Source: PALSA-612 sp963742925 (lineage in GTDB: Bacteria > Actinomycetota > Thermoleophilia > Gaiellales > Gaiellaceae). Taken from it: a stretch of 64,000 bases of DNA. Positions 8,625 through 16,350 of this stretch are shown in pieces. Both the position numbers and the translations under genes were made by a program. The stretch spans positions 32,130 through 96,129 of the forward strand of contig CAVUNV010000017.1 in assembly GCA_963742925.1 (NCBI GenBank), written 5' to 3'. Positions within the stretch are counted from its first letter, which is position 1; every line of letters starts with the position of its first letter. The notes beneath the pieces were generated by a model. It worked only from the letters and a program-made list of their open reading frames with translations. It ran no database searches and was not told where the DNA came from.

Positions 8625-11105
8625 GTGTATCTCAAGTCCGTTCGCATGCGCGGGTTCAAGTCGTTCCCGGATCAGGTCGAGGTCCGCCTGGAGCCGGGAA
8701 TCGCTGTCGTCGTCGGGCCGAACGGATCGGGCAAGTCGAACGTCGCCGACGCGCTCGTCTGGGCCGCCGGGAGCCTGGCGCCGAGCGAGCTGCGGGCGGA
8801 GAAGCCGGACGACGTGCTGTTCGGGGGGGCCGCCGGTCGCCCGCCCGCGGATTTCTGCGAGGTCGAGTTGCTCTTCGACAACGCCGACCAGGCGCTGCCC
8901 GGCCTCGACTTCTCGGAGGTCTCGATCGTCCGCCGGCTGCACCGCGGCGGCGAGGGCCAGTACCTCGTCAACGGAGCGCAGGTCCGCCGGATCGACGTGG
9001 TCGAGCTGCTCGCCGACGTGGGGCTCGGGCCGGGCGCCGGGTCGATCGTGAGCCAGGGGAAGGTCGAGGCGATCCTGACCTCGAGCGCCCCCGAGCGGCG
9101 CGCCCTCGTCGAGGAGGCGGCGGGCCTGGGGAGGTTCAAGCGCCGCCGCCATCGCGCCGAGCTGAAGCTCGCCCGCGTCGCCCAGCAGGTGGAGCGGGCG
9201 CGGGACGTCGAGGCGGAGGTCGCCAAGCGGCTCCGGCCGCTCGCCCTTCAGGCAACTGCCGCCGAGCGAGCCGAGAAGCTCGCCGCCGAGATCGCCGGGC
9301 TGCGTGCCGGCATCGCGACGATCGATCTGACCGAGCTCGGAAAGCGGATCGGCGATGCCGAGGTTCGCCGCGAGGCCGCAGCCGGCGAGCGACGCCACCT
9401 CGACGAGCGGCTCGAGGCGATCTTGCGCGAGCGCGAGCACGCCGAGGAGGAGCTCGCCGCCGTCGCGGGAGGGCGTGAGGGCGCCGCGGCGACGCTCTAC
9501 CGGTTACGGAGCGGCCGGGAACGGCTCGAGCTGCGGCGGGAGACGACGGTGGAGCTGCTGGCGCGGCTCCGGGAGCCGATCGTCGAGCGGTTGGGCAAGG
9601 AGCTCGAAGAGCAGGCGCGGATAGCAGAGGCGAGGGCTGCCGCGCTCCGGCGGGCGCTCGACGAGCGGGAAGGGCTGCCGCCGGCCGCGCGCGCGCTGTC
9701 CGAGCGGGGCGAGCGCCTCGCGCTGAGCCTGCTCGAGGTCGAGCCCGGAGCAGAACGCGCCGTCGCAGCCGCGCTCGGCCACCGGGCGGCCGCGATCCTG
9801 GCCGGAACGCCCGAGCGCGGGCTCGAGCTGGTGGAGCACGCGCGGTCGGCCGGGCTCGGCAGCCTGGTGGTCCTCGTCGGCCAGGATCCGAAAGAGCTGG
9901 TCGCGCGGCTTCCGGTGGTTCCGCTCGACGGGCTGCTGCAATCACCGGCTCCCGCCGTGACGCGCGAGGGCATCGGCTACGACCCCGGCCGTGGCGAGCT
10001 CTGGTTCGTCGGCGAGGCGGCCGAGGCGATCCAGCTCGAGCTCGAGGCGCAGTTCCGCCTGCTGCAGGCCCAGGCTCGCGATCTGGCGGCGCGGGCGGCC
10101 GGCGCGGAGCCGCGCGTACGCCATGCCGACCCGCGGCTGGTCGCGCTGGCGGAGCGGCTGGAGTCCGAGCTCGACCGGTGTGCGGTCGCGTCGCGGCGCC
10201 ACGAGGCTCCGCTCGAGGCCGAGACGAGGACCGAGTCGGGTCGTGCATCCGAGCTCGCCGCCGAGCTACGGCGACTCGGTGCGGCGGAAGCCGATCTCCG
10301 CCACGAGGCCGCCGGCGCCGGCGAGCGGGCATCCACGGTCGAGGTCGAGCTGGCGCGACTCGAAGCCGAGGCTGCGGAGGCTCGGCGCAGGCTCTCCGAG
10401 GCGTCCGCCGAGCCGGCCGACGGCCCGCGTGAGGAGCTGGAGGCGAAGCTCGTGCGGCTCGAGCGCCGCCGCGAGTCGCTGGGCGGCGTGAATCCGTTCG
10501 CGAAGGAGGAGTACGAGCGCGAGAAGGAGCATCTCGACGAGCTGCGGACGCAGCGCGCCGACCTCGAGCGCTCGCTCGCCGAGCTCGACAGGCTCCGTCG
10601 CGAGCTCACGGAGACCGTGGAGCGGCGCTTCGCGGAGACGTTCGCTGCGGTGGAGCGGAACTTCGCGGAGGTCGCGGGCACGCTCTTCCCCGGCGGCGAA
10701 GGCCGGCTGCGGCTGACCGACGCAGAGGGCGACGAGGACGAGGCCGAGCAGGGTATCGAGGTCGAGCTGCGCCCCGCCGGGAAGCGGATCACGCGTCTAT
10801 CGCTCCTCTCGGGCGGCGAGAAGGCGATCGGCGCCATCTCGTTCCTGTTCGCGCTCTTCCTGGCCCGGCCGTGTGCGTTCTATCTCCTGGACGAGGTCGA
10901 GGCGGCGCTCGACGACACGAACATCGGCCGCTTCGTCGCGCTCCTGCGCAGCTTCGCCGACCGCGCGCAGTTCATCGTCGTCACGCACCAGAAGCGGACG
11001 ATGGAGGCGGCCGACATCCTCTACGGCGTGACGATGGGCGGCGACGGCGTCTCGCAGGTCATTTCACGCCGCCTGCCGCGCGAGGAGGCCGAAGCGGCCG
11101 CCTGA
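8625..11105 (+). CDS. smc: chromosome segregation protein SMC, unusually short arms
   Basis: SMC is the ATPase of the bacterial condensin. All core motifs are present: MYLKSVRMRGFKSFPDQVEV at the N-terminus, Walker A GPNGSGKSN near residue 33, signature LSLLSGGEKAIGA, Walker B FYLLDEVEAALDDTN and a final VTHQKRTMEAAD. A hinge-like region spans roughly residues 365-480. The protein has 826 residues, against about 1150-1200 for typical SMC, and the loss lies in the two coiled-coil arms (about 150-175 residues each). No frameshift is visible. The GTG start sits behind a TAGCGT box. It lies between rnc and ftsY as in many bacteria. Confidence 0.93.
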   Translation: MYLKSVRMRGFKSFPDQVEVRLEPGIAVVVGPNGSGKSNVADALVWAAGSLAPSELRAEKPDDVLFGGAAGRPPADFCEVELLFDNADQALPGLDFSEVSIVRRLHRGGEGQYLVNGAQVRRIDVVELLADVGLGPGAGSIVSQGKVEAILTSSAPERRALVEEAAGLGRFKRRRHRAELKLARVAQQVERARDVEAEVAKRLRPLALQATAAERAEKLAAEIAGLRAGIATIDLTELGKRIGDAEVRREAAAGERRHLDERLEAILREREHAEEELAAVAGGREGAAATLYRLRSGRERLELRRETTVELLARLREPIVERLGKELEEQARIAEARAAALRRALDEREGLPPAARALSERGERLALSLLEVEPGAERAVAAALGHRAAAILAGTPERGLELVEHARSAGLGSLVVLVGQDPKELVARLPVVPLDGLLQSPAPAVTREGIGYDPGRGELWFVGEAAEAIQLELEAQFRLLQAQARDLAARAAGAEPRVRHADPRLVALAERLESELDRCAVASRRHEAPLEAETRTESGRASELAAELRRLGAAEADLRHEAAGAGERASTVEVELARLEAEAAEARRRLSEASAEPADGPREELEAKLVRLERRRESLGGVNPFAKEEYEREKEHLDELRTQRADLERSLAELDRLRRELTETVERRFAETFAAVERNFAEVAGTLFPGGEGRLRLTDAEGDEDEAEQGIEVELRPAGKRITRLSLLSGGEKAIGAISFLFALFLARPCAFYLLDEVEAALDDTNIGRFVALLRSFADRAQFIVVTHQKRTMEAADILYGVTMGGDGVSQVISRRLPREEAEAAA

Positions 11106-11177
11106 CGGGCGCGGCCCTCTCTCTACTGGTTTTCCCCCGGGGCCTTTGGCCCTGACCCCCCGGTTTTGACGATAGCC

Positions 11178-11213
11178 GTGAAACCGTCACGGATGTGAAA
11201 CGCGTCTGTGACG
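11178..11213 (+). repeat. GTGAAAC direct repeats upstream of ftsY
   Basis: GTGAAAC occurs at 11178-11184 and 11195-11201, with GTGACG at 11208. The first copy is also part of the inverted repeat CCGTGA-N5-TCACGG. These could be a binding site, but no regulator is identified. Confidence 0.3.
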
Positions 11214-11249
11214 AATTCGTGCCGATCGCCGGGGCGTGGCGTGGCTGAC

Positions 11250-11255
11250 TATCCT
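11250..11255 (+). promoter_or_regulatory. TATCCT -10 box for leaderless ftsY
   Basis: TATCCT ends 9 nt before the ATG at 11265 and helps choose that start over the upstream in-frame ATG at 11208. Confidence 0.55.
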
Positions 11256-11264
11256 GCGCGCGCG

Positions 11265-12227
11265 ATGGCGCGAAGCTGGTCAGACCTGCTCGGCGACGAG
11301 CGCGAGCTCGCCGAGCCGGAGGAGGAGCGCCGGCGCTTCTTCGGGAGGTTGCGGGGCTCGCTCGGGCGCACCCGCAAGGTCATCCGGCTGCCGCTCGGCC
11401 GCTTCGACCCGCGTGACGACGAGTCGTGGGAGGAGCTCGAGGAGGCGCTGATCGCCGCCGATGTGGGCACGACGGCGACAGAGGCGCTCGTCGAGCGGCT
11501 GCGCAAGCGGCGCGACGTCGACGATCTCGAGCAGGCGCTGATCGAGGAGATCACGGGCATGCTCGGCGAGCCGGGAACGCTCGCCGTCAACGAGCGCCCG
11601 AGCGTCGTCCTCGTCGTCGGCGTCAACGGCACGGGCAAGACGACCACGATCGGGAAGCTCGCGCACCGGCTCTCGGAACACGGCCACTCGGTGCTCGTCG
11701 CGGCGGCGGACACGTTCCGGGCCGCGGCCGAGGAGCAGCTCGAGATCTGGTCGCAGCGCGCGGGCGCCGACTTCGTCGGATCGACGAGAGGCGGCGACCC
11801 GGCTGCCGTCGCGTATGACGCGATCGAGGCTGCCCAGGCCCGCGGGCGCGACGTCGTGCTCGTCGACACCGCCGGACGTCTCCACACGCAGACGAACCTG
11901 ATGGAGGAGCTGCGCAAGATCCGGCGCGTCATCGCCGGCCGGCTGGACGGCGCGCCGCACGAGACGCTGCTCGTGCTCGACGCGACGACCGGCCAGAATG
12001 GGCTCCAGCAGGCGCGACTGTACGGCGAAGCCGTGGAGGTGACCGGTGTGGCCCTCACGAAGCTGGACGGGACCGCCAAGGGCGGGATCGTCCTGCCGAT
12101 CGCGGTCGAGCTCGGCCTCCCCGTGAAGCTGATCGGCGTGGGGGAGACGCTCGAAGACCTGCGCCCGTTCGACCCGGCCGAGTTCGCGAGAGCGCTTGTA
12201 GGCGCCGAGGAAGCCGAGCCGGAGTAG
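11265..12227 (+). CDS. ftsY: signal recognition particle receptor FtsY
   Basis: FtsY is the membrane receptor GTPase for the signal recognition particle. The NG domain has GVNGTGKTTTIGKLA (G1), AADTFRAAAEEQL, DTAGRLHTQTNLMEELRK (G3) and TKLDGTAKGG (G4). Starting at 11265 the protein has 320 residues (MARSWSDLLGDERELAEPEE), with only a short charged N-terminal segment instead of a long acidic A domain. The start follows a TATCCT box. Its partner ffh is 1 kb downstream, past a collagen-like gene on the other strand. Confidence 0.95.
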   Translation: MARSWSDLLGDERELAEPEEERRRFFGRLRGSLGRTRKVIRLPLGRFDPRDDESWEELEEALIAADVGTTATEALVERLRKRRDVDDLEQALIEEITGMLGEPGTLAVNERPSVVLVVGVNGTGKTTTIGKLAHRLSEHGHSVLVAAADTFRAAAEEQLEIWSQRAGADFVGSTRGGDPAAVAYDAIEAAQARGRDVVLVDTAGRLHTQTNLMEELRKIRRVIAGRLDGAPHETLLVLDATTGQNGLQQARLYGEAVEVTGVALTKLDGTAKGGIVLPIAVELGLPVKLIGVGETLEDLRPFDPAEFARALVGAEEAEPE

Positions 12228-12240
12228 GGGCAGGCCTGGA

Positions 12241-12262
12241 GGGAGGCCCTTGCGGGCCTCCC
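12241..12262. terminator. hairpin between ftsY and the convergent collagen-like gene
   Basis: A perfect 9-bp stem GGGAGGCCC / GGGCCTCCC with a TTGC loop sits between two convergent stops. There is no T-run; a bidirectional terminator role is likely. Confidence 0.65.
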
Positions 12263-12290
12263 AGTCGTGATTCCGAGCTACAGCTTCTCC

Positions 12291-13115
12291 CTAACCCGAG
12301 CAGACCGCGAAGACGGTGACCGTCCAGTTCGACCCCGGATCCTCCTTGGCGACGCTTGCCACCGACCAGCCTGTGCCACCGGCAGGGCTGCTCTGGTAGA
12401 CGACGACTCGCCCGAGCACCGATGTGTCCAGGCCTGAGATGTAGTAGCCACCGCCCAGCAGGATCTTTCCGGCCGGGCAGAAGACGGTGACGCTGTTCAG
12501 GGTTCCCGGGGAGTGCCACGCCGACGTGTTGCTGGCCGTCTGCTGTGTCGACGACGTGACCGAGCCGGCCGGGCCGGTGTCGCCCTTCAGGCCCTGGATG
12601 CCCTGGGCTCCGGTGGCGCCCTTCTCACCCTTCGGCCCTTCGATGCCGGGGATGCCCTGGTCGCCTTTCACACCCTGGACACCCTGGGCTCCCGTGTCAC
12701 CCTTGTCACCCTTCGGCCCTTGGATGCCCGGTTTCCCCGGATCGCCCTGGGCGCCGGTGTCACCCTTGGCACCGGTGTCGCCCTTGGCGCCGGCCGCACC
12801 GGCTGCCCCGGTGTCACCCTTGTCACCCTTGGGGCCTGCAGGCCCGGCGGGGCCTACAGGGCCGGCCGTCCCGACTGGTCCTTGCTGGCTCCAGCTGATC
12901 GCGACCTCGGAAGCCAGACAGCGCTGGCCGTCGTCGATCACGCGCAGCGCACCCGGGGTGCCGGCGGTGTTCGGCTTCGTGTAGCAGCCGTGGATCACGC
13001 CGCCGGTATCGGGAATCGTCGCGGACGCGATGCCGCCGGCGACGGCGAGGATGCCGCAGACGCCCGCGGCCAGCACAAACAGGCGCGGACGCGCCAGACG
13101 CGAAAGCGTTCTCAT
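12291..13115 (-). CDS. secreted collagen-like (Gly-X-Y) protein
   Basis: The ATG at 13115 has a strong GGGAGGAG upstream. The 274-residue protein starts with a signal peptide (MRTLSRLARPRLFVLAAGVC to GGIASA), then a domain with IHGCYTKP, typical of actinobacterial collagen-like proteins, then 35 uninterrupted Gly-X-Y triplets (about residues 80-185) rich in GDK, GDT and GPK, and a C-terminal domain ending FAVCSG. It should form an extracellular triple helix; function unknown. It interrupts the ftsY-ffh block on the opposite strand. The repeats make long false ORFs on the other strand. Confidence 0.88.
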   Translation of the reverse strand: MRTLSRLARPRLFVLAAGVCGILAVAGGIASATIPDTGGVIHGCYTKPNTAGTPGALRVIDDGQRCLASEVAISWSQQGPVGTAGPVGPAGPAGPKGDKGDTGAAGAAGAKGDTGAKGDTGAQGDPGKPGIQGPKGDKGDTGAQGVQGVKGDQGIPGIEGPKGEKGATGAQGIQGLKGDTGPAGSVTSSTQQTASNTSAWHSPGTLNSVTVFCPAGKILLGGGYYISGLDTSVLGRVVVYQSSPAGGTGWSVASVAKEDPGSNWTVTVFAVCSG

Positions 13116-13211
13116 GTCTCCTCCCTTCCAGACCATGATCGTGGCGGGGAGTCGCACTCCAGTCGCAATCCGATCGCGCTCTGCTCCGCCGGGTCGTCGA
13201 GACGAGGCCCG

Positions 13212-13217
13212 TACACT
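13212..13217 (+). promoter_or_regulatory. TACACT -10 box for leaderless ffh
   Basis: TACACT ends 8 nt before the ATG at 13226; no ribosome-binding site is seen. Confidence 0.55.
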
Positions 13218-13225
13218 GTCCGGCG

Positions 13226-14546
13226 ATGTTCGACGCCCTCGGCGACAAGCTGCAAGCGGTTCTCGGCGGGCTGCGCTCGCGCGGGAAGCTGGACGAGGAA
13301 ACGGTCTCGAAAGCGATGCGCGAGATCCGCCTCGCGCTGCTCGAAGCCGACGTCAACCTCGCCGTCGTCAAGGAGTTCACCGCCGCCGTCAAGGAGCGCG
13401 CACTCGGGCAGGAGGTGATGAAGAGCCTGACGCCGGGCCAGCAGGTCGTGAAGATCGTCCACGACGAGCTGACCCGGATCATGGGCGGGAGCGATTCGCG
13501 GCTCGCGTTCGCCGGGCGACCTCCGACCGTGATCCTGCTCGTCGGCCTGCAGGGCGCGGGGAAGACCACCGCCGCCGCGAAGCTCGCGCTGATGCTGCGC
13601 AAGGAGCGCAAGAGCCCGGCGCTCGTCGCCGCCGACCTCCAGCGCCCGGCCGCGGTCACCCAGCTCGAGCAGCTCGGCAAGCAGATCCAGATCCCCGTGC
13701 TGAGCTCCGAGCGGGCGGATCCCGTCAAGGCTGCGAAGCTCGGCGTCGAGCAGGCCCGCGCGCAGGGCAAGGACGTCGTGATCGTCGACACGGCCGGACG
13801 GCTTGCAGATCGACGAGGAGCTGATGGACGAGCTCGAGCAGGTCCACCGGGAGGTCAAGCCGACGAACGTGCTGCTCGTCCTCGATGCGATGACCGGCCA
13901 GCAGGCGGTCGACGTCGCGCTCGCGTTCCAGGAGCGGGTCGCGTTCGACGGCGTGCTGCTGACCAAGCTCGACGGCGACGCGCGTGGCGGCGCCGCGCTC
14001 TCGATCAAGTCCGTCACCGGCAAGCCGGTCAAGCTCGCGTCCGTCGGCGAGAAGCTCGATCAGCTCGAGGTCTTCCACCCCGACCGCATGGCCTCCCGGA
14101 TCCTCGGCATGGGCGACGTCCTGACGCTGATCGAGAAGGCGGAGGCCGCGACCACCGAGGACGAGCAGCGGGAGATGGAAGCCCGGCTGATGGCCGGCGA
14201 GCTCGACTTCGAGGATTTCCTGAACAGCTACCGGATGATGCGGAGGATGGGCCCGGTGAAGAGCCTGATCTCGATGATCCCCGGTCTCGGGAACGAGCTG
14301 AAGGACGTGGACGTCGACGAGCAGGAGCTCGGGCGCGTCGAGGCGATCATCCTCTCGATGACGCCCCACGAGCGCCGGCTGCCGCACGTGATCGACGGCT
14401 CGCGACGGAAGCGGATCGCGAGGGGAAGCGGGACGACGGTGCAGCAGGTGAACCAGCTGCTCACCGCCCGCAAGCAGCTCCAGAAGATGATGAGGCAGAT
14501 GGGCAAGGGCAAGATCCCTGCGCTTCCCGTGGCCGGGAAACGCTAG
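13226..14546 (+). CDS. ffh: signal recognition particle protein Ffh (frameshifted in this sequence)
   Basis: Ffh binds the SRP RNA and signal peptides and delivers ribosomes to FtsY. The N domain and G1 (GLQGAGKTTAAAKLA) lie in one frame up to DTAGRL; from QIDEELMDELEQVHREVKPT onward the frame changes by one, through TKLDGDARGGAAL and the Met-rich M domain (NSYRMMRRMGPVKSLISM, LTARKQLQKMMRQMG). The sequence CGGCTTGCAG at 13799-13808 has one T too many: CGG CTG CAG restores RLQIDEE and a 439-residue protein. Because ffh is essential, this is most likely a sequence error. rpsP follows after 11 nt. Confidence 0.88.
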
Positions 14547-14557
14547 AAAGGAGTGGC

Positions 14558-14806
14558 ATGGCAGTTCGTATGAGGCTTACCCGCGTCGGGTCGAAGAAGA
14601 ACCCGATCTACCGCATCGTGGTCGCCGACTCGCGCTCGCCGCGCGACGGCAGGTTCATCGAGATCGTGGGGCGCTACAACCCGCAGCACGATCCGTCGCT
14701 GATCGAGTTCGACGAGGCGAAGGTCAAGGACTGGCTCTCGAAGGGGGCGCAGCCCTCGCAACCCGTTGCGCGCCTGCTGAAGGCCAAGAAGATCTCGACC
14801 GCGTAG
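14558..14806 (+). CDS. rpsP: 30S ribosomal protein S16
   Basis: The 82-residue protein MAVRMRLTRVGSKKNPIYRI, then VVADSRSPRDGRFIEIVGRYNP (S16 signature), is a small-subunit assembly protein. The ATG at 14558 follows AAAGGAG, one of the clearer Shine-Dalgarno sites in this block. It heads the usual rpsP-KH-rimM-trmD-rplS order. Confidence 0.97.
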   Translation: MAVRMRLTRVGSKKNPIYRIVVADSRSPRDGRFIEIVGRYNPQHDPSLIEFDEAKVKDWLSKGAQPSQPVARLLKAKKISTA

Positions 14807-14808
14807 CG

Positions 14809-15045
14809 TCCGCTCCCGCCGAGCTCGTCAGCTTCCTGGCGAAGAAGATCGTCGACGATCCCTCGGCGGTCCGGGTCGAGGAGATCGACTCGGACGGAGA
14901 CCTCCTGCTGCGGCTGCACGTCGCCGAATCCGACCGCGGCAAGGTGATCGGGCGCCGCGGGCGCATGGTGCAGACGCTGCGGACGCTGGCGCGGGCGGCG
15001 GGCGCGCGGCTCGACCGCCGCGTGCTGCTCGAGATTGCCGAGTAG
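14809..15045 (+). CDS. khpA: KH-domain RNA-binding protein (KhpA-like), start codon not identifiable
   Basis: The frame reads AELVSFLAKKIVDDPSAVRV, then VAESDRGKVIGRRGRMVQTL with the KH signature GRRG and ends VLLEIAE at 15045. This is the small KH protein usually found between rpsP and rimM; it binds RNA, often as a heterodimer with a Jag/KhpB protein. No ATG, GTG or TTG exists in frame between the rpsP stop and the core; the open frame runs back into rpsP. The given start is only the first plausible codon. A non-standard start or a missing/extra base is possible. Confidence 0.75.
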   Translation, partial: SAPAELVSFLAKKIVDDPSAVRVEEIDSDGDLLLRLHVAESDRGKVIGRRGRMVQTLRTLARAAGARLDRRVLLEIAE

Positions 15046-15526
15046 CGCCGCTTCCGGCGGCGGCTTCGTCAGGATCGGTCGTGTCGGCCGGCCGCACGGG
15101 CTCGACGGCTCCTTCGTCGTGGAGGACGCGAGCGACGACCCGGCGCGCTTCGCCGTCGACGCGGTGCTCTGGGTCGGCAACGCGCCTGCGCAGGTCGTCT
15201 CGTCGAAACGGGCGCGCGGCATGCCGGTGATCCGGCTCGACCGGACGGTCGAACGCGGTGCGGAGCTCACCGTCGAGGTGTCGGAGCTCCCCCCGCCGGC
15301 TGACGATTCGTACTACGTCTTCCAGCTCGTCGGGCTCGCGGTCGAGGAGCAGGATGGGCGCTCGCTCGGCAGGGTCAAGGACGTCGTGCCCGGCGTCGCC
15401 AACGACGTGCTCGAGCTCGACTCGGGTGGCATGCTCCCGATGCACGAGGAATGCATCCGCGAGGTCGACCTCGCTGCAGGCAGAATCGTCGTCGCGCCCG
15501 GCTTCGCCGACCACTACCCTCATTAG
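15035..15526 (+). CDS. rimM: 16S rRNA processing protein RimM
   Basis: RimM helps mature the 30S head domain and binds S19. The N-terminal domain has FVRIGRVGRPHGLDGSFVVE, and the PRC-barrel domain has YYVFQLVGLAVEEQDGRSLG and LPMHEECIREVDLAAGRIVV. The best start is the TTG at 15035, overlapping the end of the KH gene by 11 nt; 163 residues is normal. trmD follows after an unusual 164-nt gap. Confidence 0.9.
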   Translation: MPSSAASGGGFVRIGRVGRPHGLDGSFVVEDASDDPARFAVDAVLWVGNAPAQVVSSKRARGMPVIRLDRTVERGAELTVEVSELPPPADDSYYVFQLVGLAVEEQDGRSLGRVKDVVPGVANDVLELDSGGMLPMHEECIREVDLAAGRIVVAPGFADHYPH

Positions 15527-15540
15527 GTGCCCCGCCCAGC

Positions 15541-15690
15541 AATACATGCCGGCTTCTGCCCCGCGATCACGCGGCGCGCTGCCGTGTCCTCAGTCGCGCC
15601 CGTATTTGCCAATACGAACGCTCCCTGCGTCCTTGCATCGCTTGGTGCTCGCGACGCAGAAGCTCGGCGGCATCACCGGACGGGGCACTA
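15541..15690 (+). other. unexplained structured spacer between rimM and trmD
   Basis: This 150-nt stretch holds a perfect hairpin CGTATT-TGCC-AATACG (15601-15616) and imperfect inverted ends: TGCCGGCTTCTG (15547-15558) against CAGAAGC-TCGGCGGCA (15657-15672). No reading frame looks coding. It could be a repeat element or a structured leader of trmD. Confidence 0.35.
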
Positions 15691-16350
15691 GTGCAGCTCG
15701 ACGTCTTCACCCTGGTTCCCCACGCCTTCGCCTGGCTGACCGAGCAGCGTCCGCTCGCCTCGGTGCTGGGTACCGAGCTCGATCTGCGGCTCCTGAACTA
15801 CCGCGACTTCACGCCGCTCCGCGCCGGCCAGGTCGACGACGAGCCGTACGGCGGCGGCGCGGGCATGGTGTTGCGTGTCGACGTTGCTGCGGCGGCGCTC
15901 GACGCCGTCTACGGCGGCGTGCCGGAGCATCGGGTCGTCGCGCTGACGCCGCAGGGCCGTCCGCTCGACCAGGCGATCGTCGAGGAGCTGGCCGCCGAGG
16001 AGCGGCTGACGCTGCTCTCTGCCCGCTACGAGGGCTTCGACGAGCGCATTCTCGTCCACCTCTGCTCCGACGCGATCTCGATCGGGCCGTACGTCCTCTC
16101 GGGCGGCGAGCTCGCGGCGATGGTCGTCCTCGATGCCGTCGCGAGGCTCCTGCCGGGCGCGACCGGCAGCGAGGAGTCGACGCGGTTCGAGAGCTTCTCC
16201 GCCGAGCTCGAGGGCGGGCTCGAGTATCCCCACTACACGCGGCCGGCCGACTTCCGCGGCTGGCACGTGCCGGAGGTGCTGCTCTCCGGGCACCACGCAC
16301 AGATCGAGGGGTGGCGCCGGGATCAGAGCCGACTCCGGAGCGCGCCGTGA
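15691..16350 (+). CDS. trmD: tRNA (guanine37-N1)-methyltransferase TrmD
   Basis: TrmD methylates G37 next to the tRNA anticodon using S-adenosylmethionine. The 219-residue frame from the GTG at 15691 starts MQLDVFTLVPHAFAWLTEQR and has the SPOUT-knot motifs LLSARYEGFDERI and ISIGPYVLSGGELAAMVVLD, then the C-terminal YPHYTRPADFRGWHVPEVLL. Upstream in-frame residues are Arg/Cys-rich and come from the structured spacer, so they were left out. Its TGA overlaps the lepB GTG (GTGA). Confidence 0.95.
   Translation: MQLDVFTLVPHAFAWLTEQRPLASVLGTELDLRLLNYRDFTPLRAGQVDDEPYGGGAGMVLRVDVAAAALDAVYGGVPEHRVVALTPQGRPLDQAIVEELAAEERLTLLSARYEGFDERILVHLCSDAISIGPYVLSGGELAAMVVLDAVARLLPGATGSEESTRFESFSAELEGGLEYPHYTRPADFRGWHVPEVLLSGHHAQIEGWRRDQSRLRSAP

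Noticed and set aside
12487..13418. Plus-strand Pro/Gly-rich frames opposite the collagen-like gene
   Set aside because: They are the complement of Gly-X-Y codons; the minus strand has the signal peptide and ribosome-binding site.
13795..13810. Programmed +1 frameshift in ffh
   Set aside because: No slippery or stop context is conserved among the seven break sites, and all are simple one-base insertions; sequence error is simpler.
13226..14806. A single long frame joining the Ffh N-terminus to S16
   Set aside because: The middle is an Arg-rich out-of-frame reading of the Ffh G and M domains; the fusion arises only from the one-base insertion at 13803.
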